9,642 nucleotides of DNA from Propionibacteriaceae bacterium (GTDB lineage: Bacteria; Actinomycetota; Actinomycetes; Propionibacteriales; Propionibacteriaceae), in NCBI GenBank assembly GCA_021323255.1, contig JAJTCL010000082.1, positions 1 to 9,642 on the forward strand, given 5' to 3'. The position numbers and the translations under genes were made by a program. Within the stretch, counting starts at the first letter, position 1, and each line of letters opens with the position of its first letter. A model generated the notes under the pieces. It was not told where the DNA came from and ran no database searches. It saw only the letters and a list, made by a program, of their open reading frames with translations. Shown in pieces: positions 1 through 6,115 of this stretch.

Positions 1-17
1 AGCAATCAAACATTGCG

Positions 18-23
18 TAGGCT
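18..23 (+). promoter_or_regulatory. Putative -10 element of a leaderless promoter
   Basis: TAGGCT fits the actinobacterial -10 consensus TANNNT. It is followed by exactly seven bases and then the GTG at 31, so transcription would begin at or next to the start codon. The -35 region would lie outside the window and cannot be judged. This box is the main reason for choosing GTG 31 over the upstream in-frame TTG at 13, which would precede the transcript start. Inferred from spacing only. Confidence 0.45.
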
Positions 24-30
24 TTTTGCC

Positions 31-2694
31 GTGTCCGTGAGCCAGGCCCCGGGGAAGTCTGACGCGGATCCGCCCGGATACCCGCGAGAGTGGGAGGCGG
101 ACATCTTGCTGGCCGACGGTGGCGTTGCCCATCTGCGCCCGATCCGGCCATCCGATGCAGACCGGCTGGTCGCCTTTTATGAACGGGTCTCGCCGGAGTC
201 GAAGTACCTCCGCTTCTTCGTGCCTTACCCGCGGCTGACTGATCGGGACATCAAGCTGTTCACCGAGGTCGATTACGTAGATCGGGTGGCACTCATCGTC
301 ACCCTCGGTGAGGACATGATCGCAGTCGGGCGCTACGACCGCACTGAAGGTGATCATGCCGAGGTGGCGTTCCTGATCGAAGATGCCCACCAAGGCCGCG
401 GGATAGCTCAGCTGCTCTTGGAGCATCTTGCGCAGGCCGCTCGGGAGCGCGGCATTACGCGCTTCGTCGCGGAAGTGCTACCGGAGAACTGGCGGATGGC
501 CAAAGTGTTCGCTGATGCCGGCTACCGCGTATCCAAGGGCATCGAAGATGGCGTGCTGACTGTCGAGTTTCCGATCTTGCCCACCGACACCTCGGTTGGC
601 GTCATGGAACGCCGCGAGCACCGAGCCGAAAGCGCTTCGGTGCGACGGCTGCTCAATCCGCGGCGGATCGCGGTGTACGGACAAGGTGATCGAGTACGGA
701 ACTTGATCAATTCGATCATGCAGGGCGGCTATCACGGCGAGGTGGTGGCAGTCAGCATCGATGGTGCTCCGGTCGCAGGCGTGCCCAACGCGGCTGACAT
801 CGCCGAGGTACAAGGTGGCCTGGACTTGGCGATCGTCTCAGTGCCGACGAACCAGCTGGGTGCAGTCGTGATCGAAGCGGCCCACCAGGGTGCTCACGGC
901 ATGGTGGTGCTGACCGGAACCGATTACCACGTGGGTGACAATCTCAAGATCATCAATCTGGCCCGGGCGTACGGGATCCGGGCGCTTGGTCCGGACGCTC
1001 TAGGCATCATCAACACCTTGGGCACCGTTGCGTTGAACGCAACGCCCGGACCGATGCCGCGTGCCGGGGGAGTGGGGTTGTTCTGCCAGTCTGCGGCTGT
1101 CGGTATCGCCCTACTCAACGACGCGGTACGCCATGACCTAGGTCTGTCCTGCTTCATCAGTACGGGTGACTACGCCGACGTAACTGCCAACGACGTGATG
1201 CAGTATTGGGGGGACGACGAGGCCACACGTGTCTGCCTGCTCACCTTGGACTCGATCGGCAACCCCAGAAAATTCTCCCGAATCACCCGGCAGCTGGCCC
1301 GCAACAAGCCAGTCGTCGTATTCGCGCCAGGGCGTACTCATCGAGCTGATCATGCCGGCGTGCGAGGTGGGCTTGGTCATGCCGCAGAGGAGGCAGTAGA
1401 TGCCCTCTTCCGGCAGGCCGGCATCATGGTGGTACATCGCCGCGGTGACATGATCGACATTGCCAAGATCGCAGCCCGACAGCCGTTGCCGTCCGGCCCG
1501 CGCGTGCGGGTCATCAGCAATTCCCTGACGCTCGCTCACCAGATGCTGCAAAAGATGGAGTCGGTCGGATTGCTCCGCGACCCTCAACCAGAGCTGCTTG
1601 GAGCCGAGGCTGGCCCGGCGGAGTTTGTACGGGCAGCGCATGCGGCGCTAGCTGACCAGCGTTATGACTCTGTGGTGTGCGCGGCGGCGAATGCCTTCGA
1701 TGCTGGCACGGAGGGGATCATTCTGGCTCTGGAGAACGTCGCTGCCGAAGCCTCCAAGCTGCTGGTCGGGGTGTTCTTGGACTTCCATCCACCGTTGCTG
1801 AGCAGCGGCGAGCCTGACCTATCGGGAAGGCTGCCCAGGTTTGCTGGATCCGTCGAAGCCATCCAGGCGCTGGCCGCATTGACCAGCTACGCCGAGTGGT
1901 GCCGTCGGGACCCTGGCGCAGTGCCGATGCTGGAAGTGCATACCCAAGCCGCAAAGCTGTTGGTCAACCGCATCTTGGCGACGGAGCCGACAGGTCGTGA
2001 GCTGACCGAGACCGAGACCGCTCAGCTACTGGGTGCCTACGGGATCAATCTGGTGCCGGAGTTCCCCGTCGCCAGCTTGGACGAGGCAGTTGCGGCTGGT
2101 GATCAGCTGGGCTGGAATGTGGTACTGAAGGCCACCAGTAGCACCGTACGCGGTCGGCCAGATCTCGCCAGCGTGCACCGCAACATCGACAACGCTGCAG
2201 AGATGGTCGCCGCCTGGAAGGATCTGCGGCAACTCATAGCCGAAATCGGCCTTGGCAACGCCGAAGACCTGTCAGTCGCGATGCCGGTCGTCCAGGCCAT
2301 GGCCCCGCCCGGCGTGGCATTGATCATCACCAGTCGCGAGGATGCCGCGTTCGGGCCCATCATCTCACTCGCTCTGGACGGCATCCCCGGTGAGTTGCTC
2401 GGCGACACCGTCTACCGCGTGCCACCACTGACAGCGGTTGATGCCGCGGACATGGTCCGGGAGCTGAAGGCTGCCCCTACGCTGTTTGGTCGCTATGGGA
2501 CGCCCGGAGTCAACATCGCAGGAATTGAGGACTTACTGCACCGATTAGCGCAACTGGCCGACGCAATTCCCCAGCTGGCTGCCGTCACCCTTCGACCCTG
2601 TGTCGCCTCAGTTAGCTCGATCTCGGTACTGGGAGCGCGAATGTTCATCACGCCCACGGCGGATCAACGCGACCCGTTGGCGCGCGTCTTGTAG
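31..2694 (+). CDS. GNAT acetyltransferase fused to acyl-CoA synthetase (NDP-forming)-like module
   Basis: This 887-residue protein has the layout of large acyl-CoA-responsive lysine acetyltransferases, with the GNAT domain first. That is the order reported for Streptomyces PatA and the reverse of E. coli PatZ. Residues about 24-190 form the GNAT domain, with the acetyl-CoA loop Q-G-R-G-I-A at 121-126. A CoA-binding Rossmann domain follows (about 203-340), then succinyl-CoA-ligase-like domains (about 345-500, starting near GLFCQSAAVG), a less clear linker, and an ATP-grasp-like domain (about 655-880, VVLKA with K700). Such proteins acetylate lysines of metabolic enzymes, classically acetyl-CoA synthetase. 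The synthetase half looks inactive: where active ADP-forming enzymes have SHTG with the phosphorylated His, this protein reads V-R-G-G (Arg445), and the end of the ATP-grasp domain reads TLRP instead of the usual D-x-NP. GTG 31 is chosen from the -10 box ahead of it; GTG 37 and TTG 13 are alternatives. The family call is firm. The substrate is unknown. Confidence 0.92.
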   Translation: MSVSQAPGKSDADPPGYPREWEADILLADGGVAHLRPIRPSDADRLVAFYERVSPESKYLRFFVPYPRLTDRDIKLFTEVDYVDRVALIVTLGEDMIAVGRYDRTEGDHAEVAFLIEDAHQGRGIAQLLLEHLAQAARERGITRFVAEVLPENWRMAKVFADAGYRVSKGIEDGVLTVEFPILPTDTSVGVMERREHRAESASVRRLLNPRRIAVYGQGDRVRNLINSIMQGGYHGEVVAVSIDGAPVAGVPNAADIAEVQGGLDLAIVSVPTNQLGAVVIEAAHQGAHGMVVLTGTDYHVGDNLKIINLARAYGIRALGPDALGIINTLGTVALNATPGPMPRAGGVGLFCQSAAVGIALLNDAVRHDLGLSCFISTGDYADVTANDVMQYWGDDEATRVCLLTLDSIGNPRKFSRITRQLARNKPVVVFAPGRTHRADHAGVRGGLGHAAEEAVDALFRQAGIMVVHRRGDMIDIAKIAARQPLPSGPRVRVISNSLTLAHQMLQKMESVGLLRDPQPELLGAEAGPAEFVRAAHAALADQRYDSVVCAAANAFDAGTEGIILALENVAAEASKLLVGVFLDFHPPLLSSGEPDLSGRLPRFAGSVEAIQALAALTSYAEWCRRDPGAVPMLEVHTQAAKLLVNRILATEPTGRELTETETAQLLGAYGINLVPEFPVASLDEAVAAGDQLGWNVVLKATSSTVRGRPDLASVHRNIDNAAEMVAAWKDLRQLIAEIGLGNAEDLSVAMPVVQAMAPPGVALIITSREDAAFGPIISLALDGIPGELLGDTVYRVPPLTAVDAADMVRELKAAPTLFGRYGTPGVNIAGIEDLLHRLAQLADAIPQLAAVTLRPCVASVSSISVLGARMFITPTADQRDPLARVL

Positions 2695-2703
2695 CTCAAT
2701 TCT

Positions 2704-2757
2704 GTGCCCTGAGCTTGTGCAAGGGCAGGGCAGCGCACGTCGGCAGGCTCAGCAAGC
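2704..2757. repeat. Degenerate REP-like palindromic element
   Basis: In the gap after the GNAT fusion gene, TGCCCT (2705-2710) and AGGGCA (2722-2727) form a perfect 6-bp inverted repeat around an 11-base loop. The left half, CCCTGAGCTTGTGCAAGGG, closely resembles a dispersed palindrome I know from many high-GC actinobacterial genomes (CCCTGAGCTTGTCGAAGGG), with CG changed to GC. A second, weaker inverted half follows: CAGGCTCAG (2744-2752) matches the reverse complement of CTGAGCTTG (2709-2717) at 8 of 9 bases, so the arms could also pair over a longer distance. No T-run follows either stem. It may weaken read-through between the flanking genes, but the family match is from memory. Confidence 0.5.
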
Positions 2758-2835
2758 CAGGCCATCGGTTCGCATAGCAGCAATCAGCAGCCAATCAAAG
2801 GCAGAGTGTGGGTAGTGCGTGGCAGGATGATCGGC

Positions 2836-3414
2836 ATGAGGATTGGCTCCACGAGGAAAGAGCTGCGCGCCGAAATCGATGCGTGCGGCTACTTCCCGGA
2901 ACTCGTCGAGGACGCGATCATGATCGCGCTCACAGATGAGGAGCTGCTGGATTTCGTGGTGCATCACGAGCCGACATTCAATCGCGATGAGGTTCACCGC
3001 CATGTCACGGTGCTTGCGCTGACCCCTACCCGGCTGGTGATCGGCCATACCGACGACCAGCCAGCGGAGCCTCCGGCATCGGGGATCTACGCGGCTTCCT
3101 CCACAGAGTCCGTGGCGCTGAGCAAGATCAACACAGTTGCCTTGACTCGTGTCCTTACCCAGCCGGCGTCGTATCAGGCCGGCTCGGAGGATGTCTTCGA
3201 AACCTGGTTGTCGGTGGGTTGGGGAGCTGTACGTCGAATCGACCTCGAGTTGGCCACCTGCAGCGATCCGCAGTGCGAGGCCGATCATGGGTACACCGGG
3301 ACCCTGGTCGGCGACGACTTGACGGTGCGCATGAGCGCGGCAGCCGATGGTCCAGACCGAGTCGCGCGCCTGGTGCAGTTCGCCAGCTCGCTCCAGCGAG
3401 CGGCTGCAGTATGA
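2836..3414 (+). CDS. DUF5998-type conserved actinobacterial protein
   Basis: This 192-residue soluble protein has no signal peptide or membrane segment. I recognise it as the DUF5998 family, conserved in Actinobacteria and of unknown function. The N-terminal 45 residues are helical and acidic. The rest alternates short hydrophobic strands (around 54-70 and 97-107), which could be a small beta-barrel, perhaps PH-like; that is inference. Near the C-terminus, C142-x4-C147-x3-H151 within a C-S-D-P-Q-C-E-A-D-H stretch could bind a metal. ATG 2836 is chosen because AGGA at 2824-2827 lies eight bases upstream; the in-frame ATG 2827 and GTG 2806 have no comparable site. Its stop overlaps the next gene's start, so the two are probably co-translated. 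Length and placement beside the phosphatase fit the usual actinobacterial arrangement as I remember it. Confidence 0.8.
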   Translation: MRIGSTRKELRAEIDACGYFPELVEDAIMIALTDEELLDFVVHHEPTFNRDEVHRHVTVLALTPTRLVIGHTDDQPAEPPASGIYAASSTESVALSKINTVALTRVLTQPASYQAGSEDVFETWLSVGWGAVRRIDLELATCSDPQCEADHGYTGTLVGDDLTVRMSAAADGPDRVARLVQFASSLQRAAAV

Positions 3415-4589
3415 CCTCACCCGCAGTGGGGTGGTCGTCGCCAGAGGTGCCGGCCAGCCAGCCACTGCCAGAAATGGTTGTTCCGGCCTACTGGTCCACA
3501 ACCCTCGGTGAGCTGATGCCGAGCATTGGTGCGCACCTGGACGTCCCCGGCTATACCGAGGACGCGTTTGGTTTGCCACATTCAGCCCGCTACGTCGTCG
3601 TACTGATCGACGGGCTCGGCTGGAACCTGCTGCGCAGGGCAGTCATGGCGGCCCCTTTTCTTGCCTCGCTACTGGGGGGCGCGCAGCCGATCACGTCCGC
3701 GGTGCCGAGTACCACCGTTACCAGCCTCGGAAGTCTGGGGACCGGGCAGCCGCCCGGACAGCATGGGCTGGTCGGCTATACCTCGCGGGTACCGTCGACC
3801 GGTGAGATTTTGAACGCCTTGACGTGGGAATCGGATCTGGTTCCTACGGTCTATCAATCCAAGCCGACGTTCTTCGAGCGGGCGGCAAGGACGGGAATCG
3901 CGGTCACCACAGTCGCCTTGGCGCGCTTCCAAGGCACCGGGTTGACCGAAGCCGCGCTTCGCGGAGCCGCCTTTGTGCCCTTCTCCGACGAAAGCGCCGA
4001 GGAGCTGCGGATCGCGCTGATCACTGAGGCAGCCCTGAGGGGCGAGCGCAGCGTGGTCTACGCCTACGAGCGTGAACTCGATCATTTCGGACACGTGCAC
4101 GGGTGCGGTTCAGCCAATTGGCTGCAGCAGCTGGCGCGGATCGACGCCATGTGCGAGCGGCTACGCGCTGCCTTACCTCCACAAGTGAGGGTGATCATCA
4201 CCGGCGACCATGGCATGGTCGACATCCCCTCGGATCAGCGAATCGTCGCCGAGGATGATCCAGCACTCATGGCAGGTCTGTCGGCGCTTGCCGGCGAGGG
4301 TCGCTTCCGACAGCTCTATGTTGATCACGAACCGGTGCGGAGGGTGGCGGACCGGTGGCGCGACCGGATCGGTGATCTTGCCTGGGTACGAACCCGGGAC
4401 GAGGCGATCGACGAAGGCTGGTTTGCGGCGATAGATGATCAACTCCGGGAACGCTGGGGGCATGTGCTTGTTGCCCTTCGCGGGGACTGGGCGGTCATGA
4501 CGAGTGCCTTTCCCCGTGAGTACACCCTGATCGGCATGCATGGATCACTGACTCCAGCTGAGATGCTCGTGCCACTTCTCGTGGCCTAG
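3411..4589 (+). CDS. Alkaline phosphatase superfamily (nucleotide pyrophosphatase/phosphodiesterase-like) enzyme
   Basis: This 392-residue predicted two-metal phosphohydrolase has the alkaline phosphatase/NPP fold. The full set of metal and catalytic positions can be placed: D67 (VVLIDGLGW), the nucleophile Thr at 101 or 102 (PSTTVTSLG), D224 and H228 (E-L-D-H-F-G-H-V-H-G), D266 and H267 (ITGDHGM), and H377 (MHGSLTP). By family rule, D67, Thr, D266 and H267 would hold one zinc and D224, H228 and H377 the other. There is no signal peptide or transmembrane helix, so it is probably cytoplasmic, unlike eukaryotic ectoenzymes. The start ATG 3411 overlaps the TGA of the DUF5998 gene (ATGA) and lacks a good ribosome-binding site of its own, which suggests translational coupling; the frame stays open further upstream but only inside the previous gene. 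The substrate (nucleotide, phosphodiester or phosphonate) cannot be read from sequence. Confidence 0.88.
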   Translation: MTSPAVGWSSPEVPASQPLPEMVVPAYWSTTLGELMPSIGAHLDVPGYTEDAFGLPHSARYVVVLIDGLGWNLLRRAVMAAPFLASLLGGAQPITSAVPSTTVTSLGSLGTGQPPGQHGLVGYTSRVPSTGEILNALTWESDLVPTVYQSKPTFFERAARTGIAVTTVALARFQGTGLTEAALRGAAFVPFSDESAEELRIALITEAALRGERSVVYAYERELDHFGHVHGCGSANWLQQLARIDAMCERLRAALPPQVRVIITGDHGMVDIPSDQRIVAEDDPALMAGLSALAGEGRFRQLYVDHEPVRRVADRWRDRIGDLAWVRTRDEAIDEGWFAAIDDQLRERWGHVLVALRGDWAVMTSAFPREYTLIGMHGSLTPAEMLVPLLVA

Positions 4590-4601
4590 CTCGAGGAGTC
4601 G

Positions 4602-4623
4602 GCCGGGATGGCAGGATTCCGGC
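4602..4623. terminator. GC-rich hairpin between convergent genes
   Basis: GCCGGGAT (4602-4609) pairs with ATTCCGGC (4616-4623) through eight base pairs including one G-U wobble, around a six-base loop. It starts 13 bases after the phosphatase stop. Neither strand has a T-run after the stem, so it is not a classical intrinsic terminator, though actinobacterial terminators often lack the U-tract. It could serve the phosphatase operon, sepH from the other side, or both. The remainder of 4590-4712 shows nothing else convincing. Confidence 0.4.
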
Positions 4624-4712
4624 GTGGCTGAGGTCTGAAACCGTCTCTGCCATGGAGTTGGCGGACTTGCTTGACTCCGACCAGCGATTGCTATTGGAGG
4701 GCTCGCTGATAG

Positions 4713-5981
4713 CTAACTTTGACGCTTGGGTCCGCCGAACATGATCTCGTCCCAGCTCGGCACCGAGGCACGCTTCCGCTTGATGTTCTTTCGGTCTGGC
4801 GGTGTGTCCACGTGCACCAGTGATTCAATCTCGAACTCATGGGCTTCATCAGTTCGATCGTCTAGATTCGCTGGCGAGTCGGGTGGCCCGGGTTCGTCGG
4901 TGCCTGGCAACTCATGCTCAGCCGTCGCCGTGGATGGGCTCGGGGGGTGTTCCTCGGGTCCCGGCGTGTCGATGACACCCTCGTCGTGCATGCTCGGCTC
5001 GACCGGATAGTTGATCACGATGGCAGGCTCCCAGCCGCCGTCGGTAACGATGTCGGTCTCAGGCACTGCAGTTGCGTCGCTCAGACCCCCGTAGACCCGC
5101 GGTGAATCCTCGGTGTATCCGTCCCCCCCGAGCAGCTCATAGCGCGTCCCGATCGGCGACACCTCGCGTGTTTCGTCGCTCACCCCGCTCACATGAGGCA
5201 CATCCGCCACTGGGCGCAGCGCTCGAGGCACTGCAACGGTCGGCTCATCTGCCTCGTCCTCAGCGGGCTGGTCATCGGCTGGCTGGCTTCGCGCGGCCTC
5301 ATGAGCCGCCTGCGCGAGGGCCAGCTTGTCGCCCACCAGCGTTGGTTCGGTGTCACCCTCGGACTCCTCCGTCAGTCGCGCGCGACTCCGCTGCGAGCCT
5401 CGTGAGGACGGTTGATCACCGAGTAGCCACCGCGCTTCGTCGTTGGCCGCGACAGAGAACCGTCCCCGGAGATCGTAGAAAAACGAGGCATGCCGACTCG
5501 TGTCTCCCGCTCGATAATCCGCGGTCACAGCCCACCGGCCGTCATCAAGGCGATAGGAGTCCCAGCGAATGGCGTCGATGTCGACTCCGCGACCCAACAA
5601 CCGCTCGGTGACCGTGATGCGCAGACTGCGGTGACCGGAGGGCTCGCCGCGGCGGCGTACCGAGGATGCCATGGCCATCGACGCAACGTGCTCACGCTCG
5701 GCAATGACGGGCGCGGCGAAGCGCTCGACCCTATCCATGGGAATGCCTGCCACTCGGGCCACATCCTCGAGGGTCTCGCCTGCCCGGATCCGCGCCTGAA
5801 TGTCGCGGGGGGTTAGTGAGCTTTCCATCTCGATCTCCAGTTGTCCGAGTCGCGGCCGATCTCCGCGCAACGCCGCGCGGAGCCTCTCATCCGCCTCGAT
5901 CATGAACTCCTCACCGCTCTCGGTAGCCACGATCAAGGACTTCCCATCCGGGCTGAGTCCGACCAGTCGTGCGGTGCGCAT
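4713..5981 (-). CDS. sepH: Cell division protein SepH (FtsZ regulator)
   Basis: This is a 422-residue actinobacterial SepH, which binds FtsZ and stimulates its assembly and bundling at the division site. The N-terminal DUF3071 domain covers about 1-190. It opens with a short beta-rich segment (M-R-T-A-R-L-V-G-L), then a helix-turn-helix at about 56-90 (LTPRDIQARIRAGETLEDVA) that in SepH is linked to FtsZ binding. Residues about 195-395 are a low-complexity linker rich in Asp, Glu, Pro and Ser. A basic patch and the conserved tail V-P-S-W-D-E-I-M-F-G-G close the protein. The start is ambiguous. An ATG nine codons upstream (6008) is open, but family members begin like the chosen ATG, and GAGGAG (5994-5999) lies 12 bases before it. 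The gene is divergent from the AAA+/VWA operon and convergent with the phosphatase. The family call is very secure. Confidence 0.95.
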   Translation of the reverse strand: MRTARLVGLSPDGKSLIVATESGEEFMIEADERLRAALRGDRPRLGQLEIEMESSLTPRDIQARIRAGETLEDVARVAGIPMDRVERFAAPVIAEREHVASMAMASSVRRRGEPSGHRSLRITVTERLLGRGVDIDAIRWDSYRLDDGRWAVTADYRAGDTSRHASFFYDLRGRFSVAANDEARWLLGDQPSSRGSQRSRARLTEESEGDTEPTLVGDKLALAQAAHEAARSQPADDQPAEDEADEPTVAVPRALRPVADVPHVSGVSDETREVSPIGTRYELLGGDGYTEDSPRVYGGLSDATAVPETDIVTDGGWEPAIVINYPVEPSMHDEGVIDTPGPEEHPPSPSTATAEHELPGTDEPGPPDSPANLDDRTDEAHEFEIESLVHVDTPPDRKNIKRKRASVPSWDEIMFGGPKRQS

Positions 5982-6019
5982 CCGTCGCGGCGGCTCCTCG
6001 TGCGGCATTCGTTCCAGTC

Positions 6020-6025
6020 AACTTA
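6020..6025 (-). promoter_or_regulatory. Putative sepH -10 element
   Basis: Read on the minus strand this is TAAGTT, a TANNNT match. Transcription would start near 6013, giving a leader of about 30 bases to the ATG at 5981 that contains the GAGGAG site, but only about five bases to the ATG at 6008. No good -35 hexamer sits 16-18 bases upstream. It lies in the 134-base region shared with the divergent AAA+ gene, where CCGGAC (6031-6036) and GTCCGG (6080-6085) form a distant 6-bp inverted repeat that could be chance. Confidence 0.35.
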
Positions 6026-6103
6026 CTCTTCCGGACCTAGGAGTTGGGGGAGGCGCTCGGCGCACCGGCGAACCAGGAAGTCCGGTCATGTTGGGTCGGG
6101 TCG

Positions 6104-6109
6104 TACTGT
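6104..6109 (+). promoter_or_regulatory. Putative -10 element for leaderless AAA+ gene
   Basis: TACTGT fits TANNNT and is followed by six bases and then ATG 6116, the spacing expected when the first base of the mRNA is the A of the start codon. No Shine-Dalgarno sequence lies at the usual distance from ATG 6116, which agrees with leaderless translation. No clear -35 hexamer is visible. Confidence 0.5.
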
Positions 6110-6115
6110 CGGTCC

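Noticed and set aside
13..30. TTG start at 13 for the GNAT fusion gene
   Set aside because: No ribosome-binding site, and the TANNNT box at 18-23 would lie inside the coding region.
2749..3579. 276-codon minus-strand frame opposite the DUF5998 and phosphatase genes
   Set aside because: Antisense shadow of two well-supported genes, with low-complexity Arg/His/Gly composition and no domain.
4652..4744. 30-codon plus-strand frame in the gap between the phosphatase and sepH (ATG 4652, TGA 4742), open further upstream to 4562
   Set aside because: No ribosome-binding site ahead of the ATG, no recognisable motif, and it overlaps the conserved 3' end of sepH. An open stretch this short is expected by chance in GC-rich DNA.
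5072..5611. 179-codon plus-strand frame opposite sepH
   Set aside because: Its Arg/Pro/Ser-rich composition is typical of the antisense of a GC-rich gene, and sepH on the other strand has clear family motifs at both ends.
6044..6115. TTG start at 6044 extending the AAA+ protein by 24 residues
   Set aside because: The added residues do not resemble the family, and TTG 6044 lies upstream of the -10-like box just before ATG 6116.
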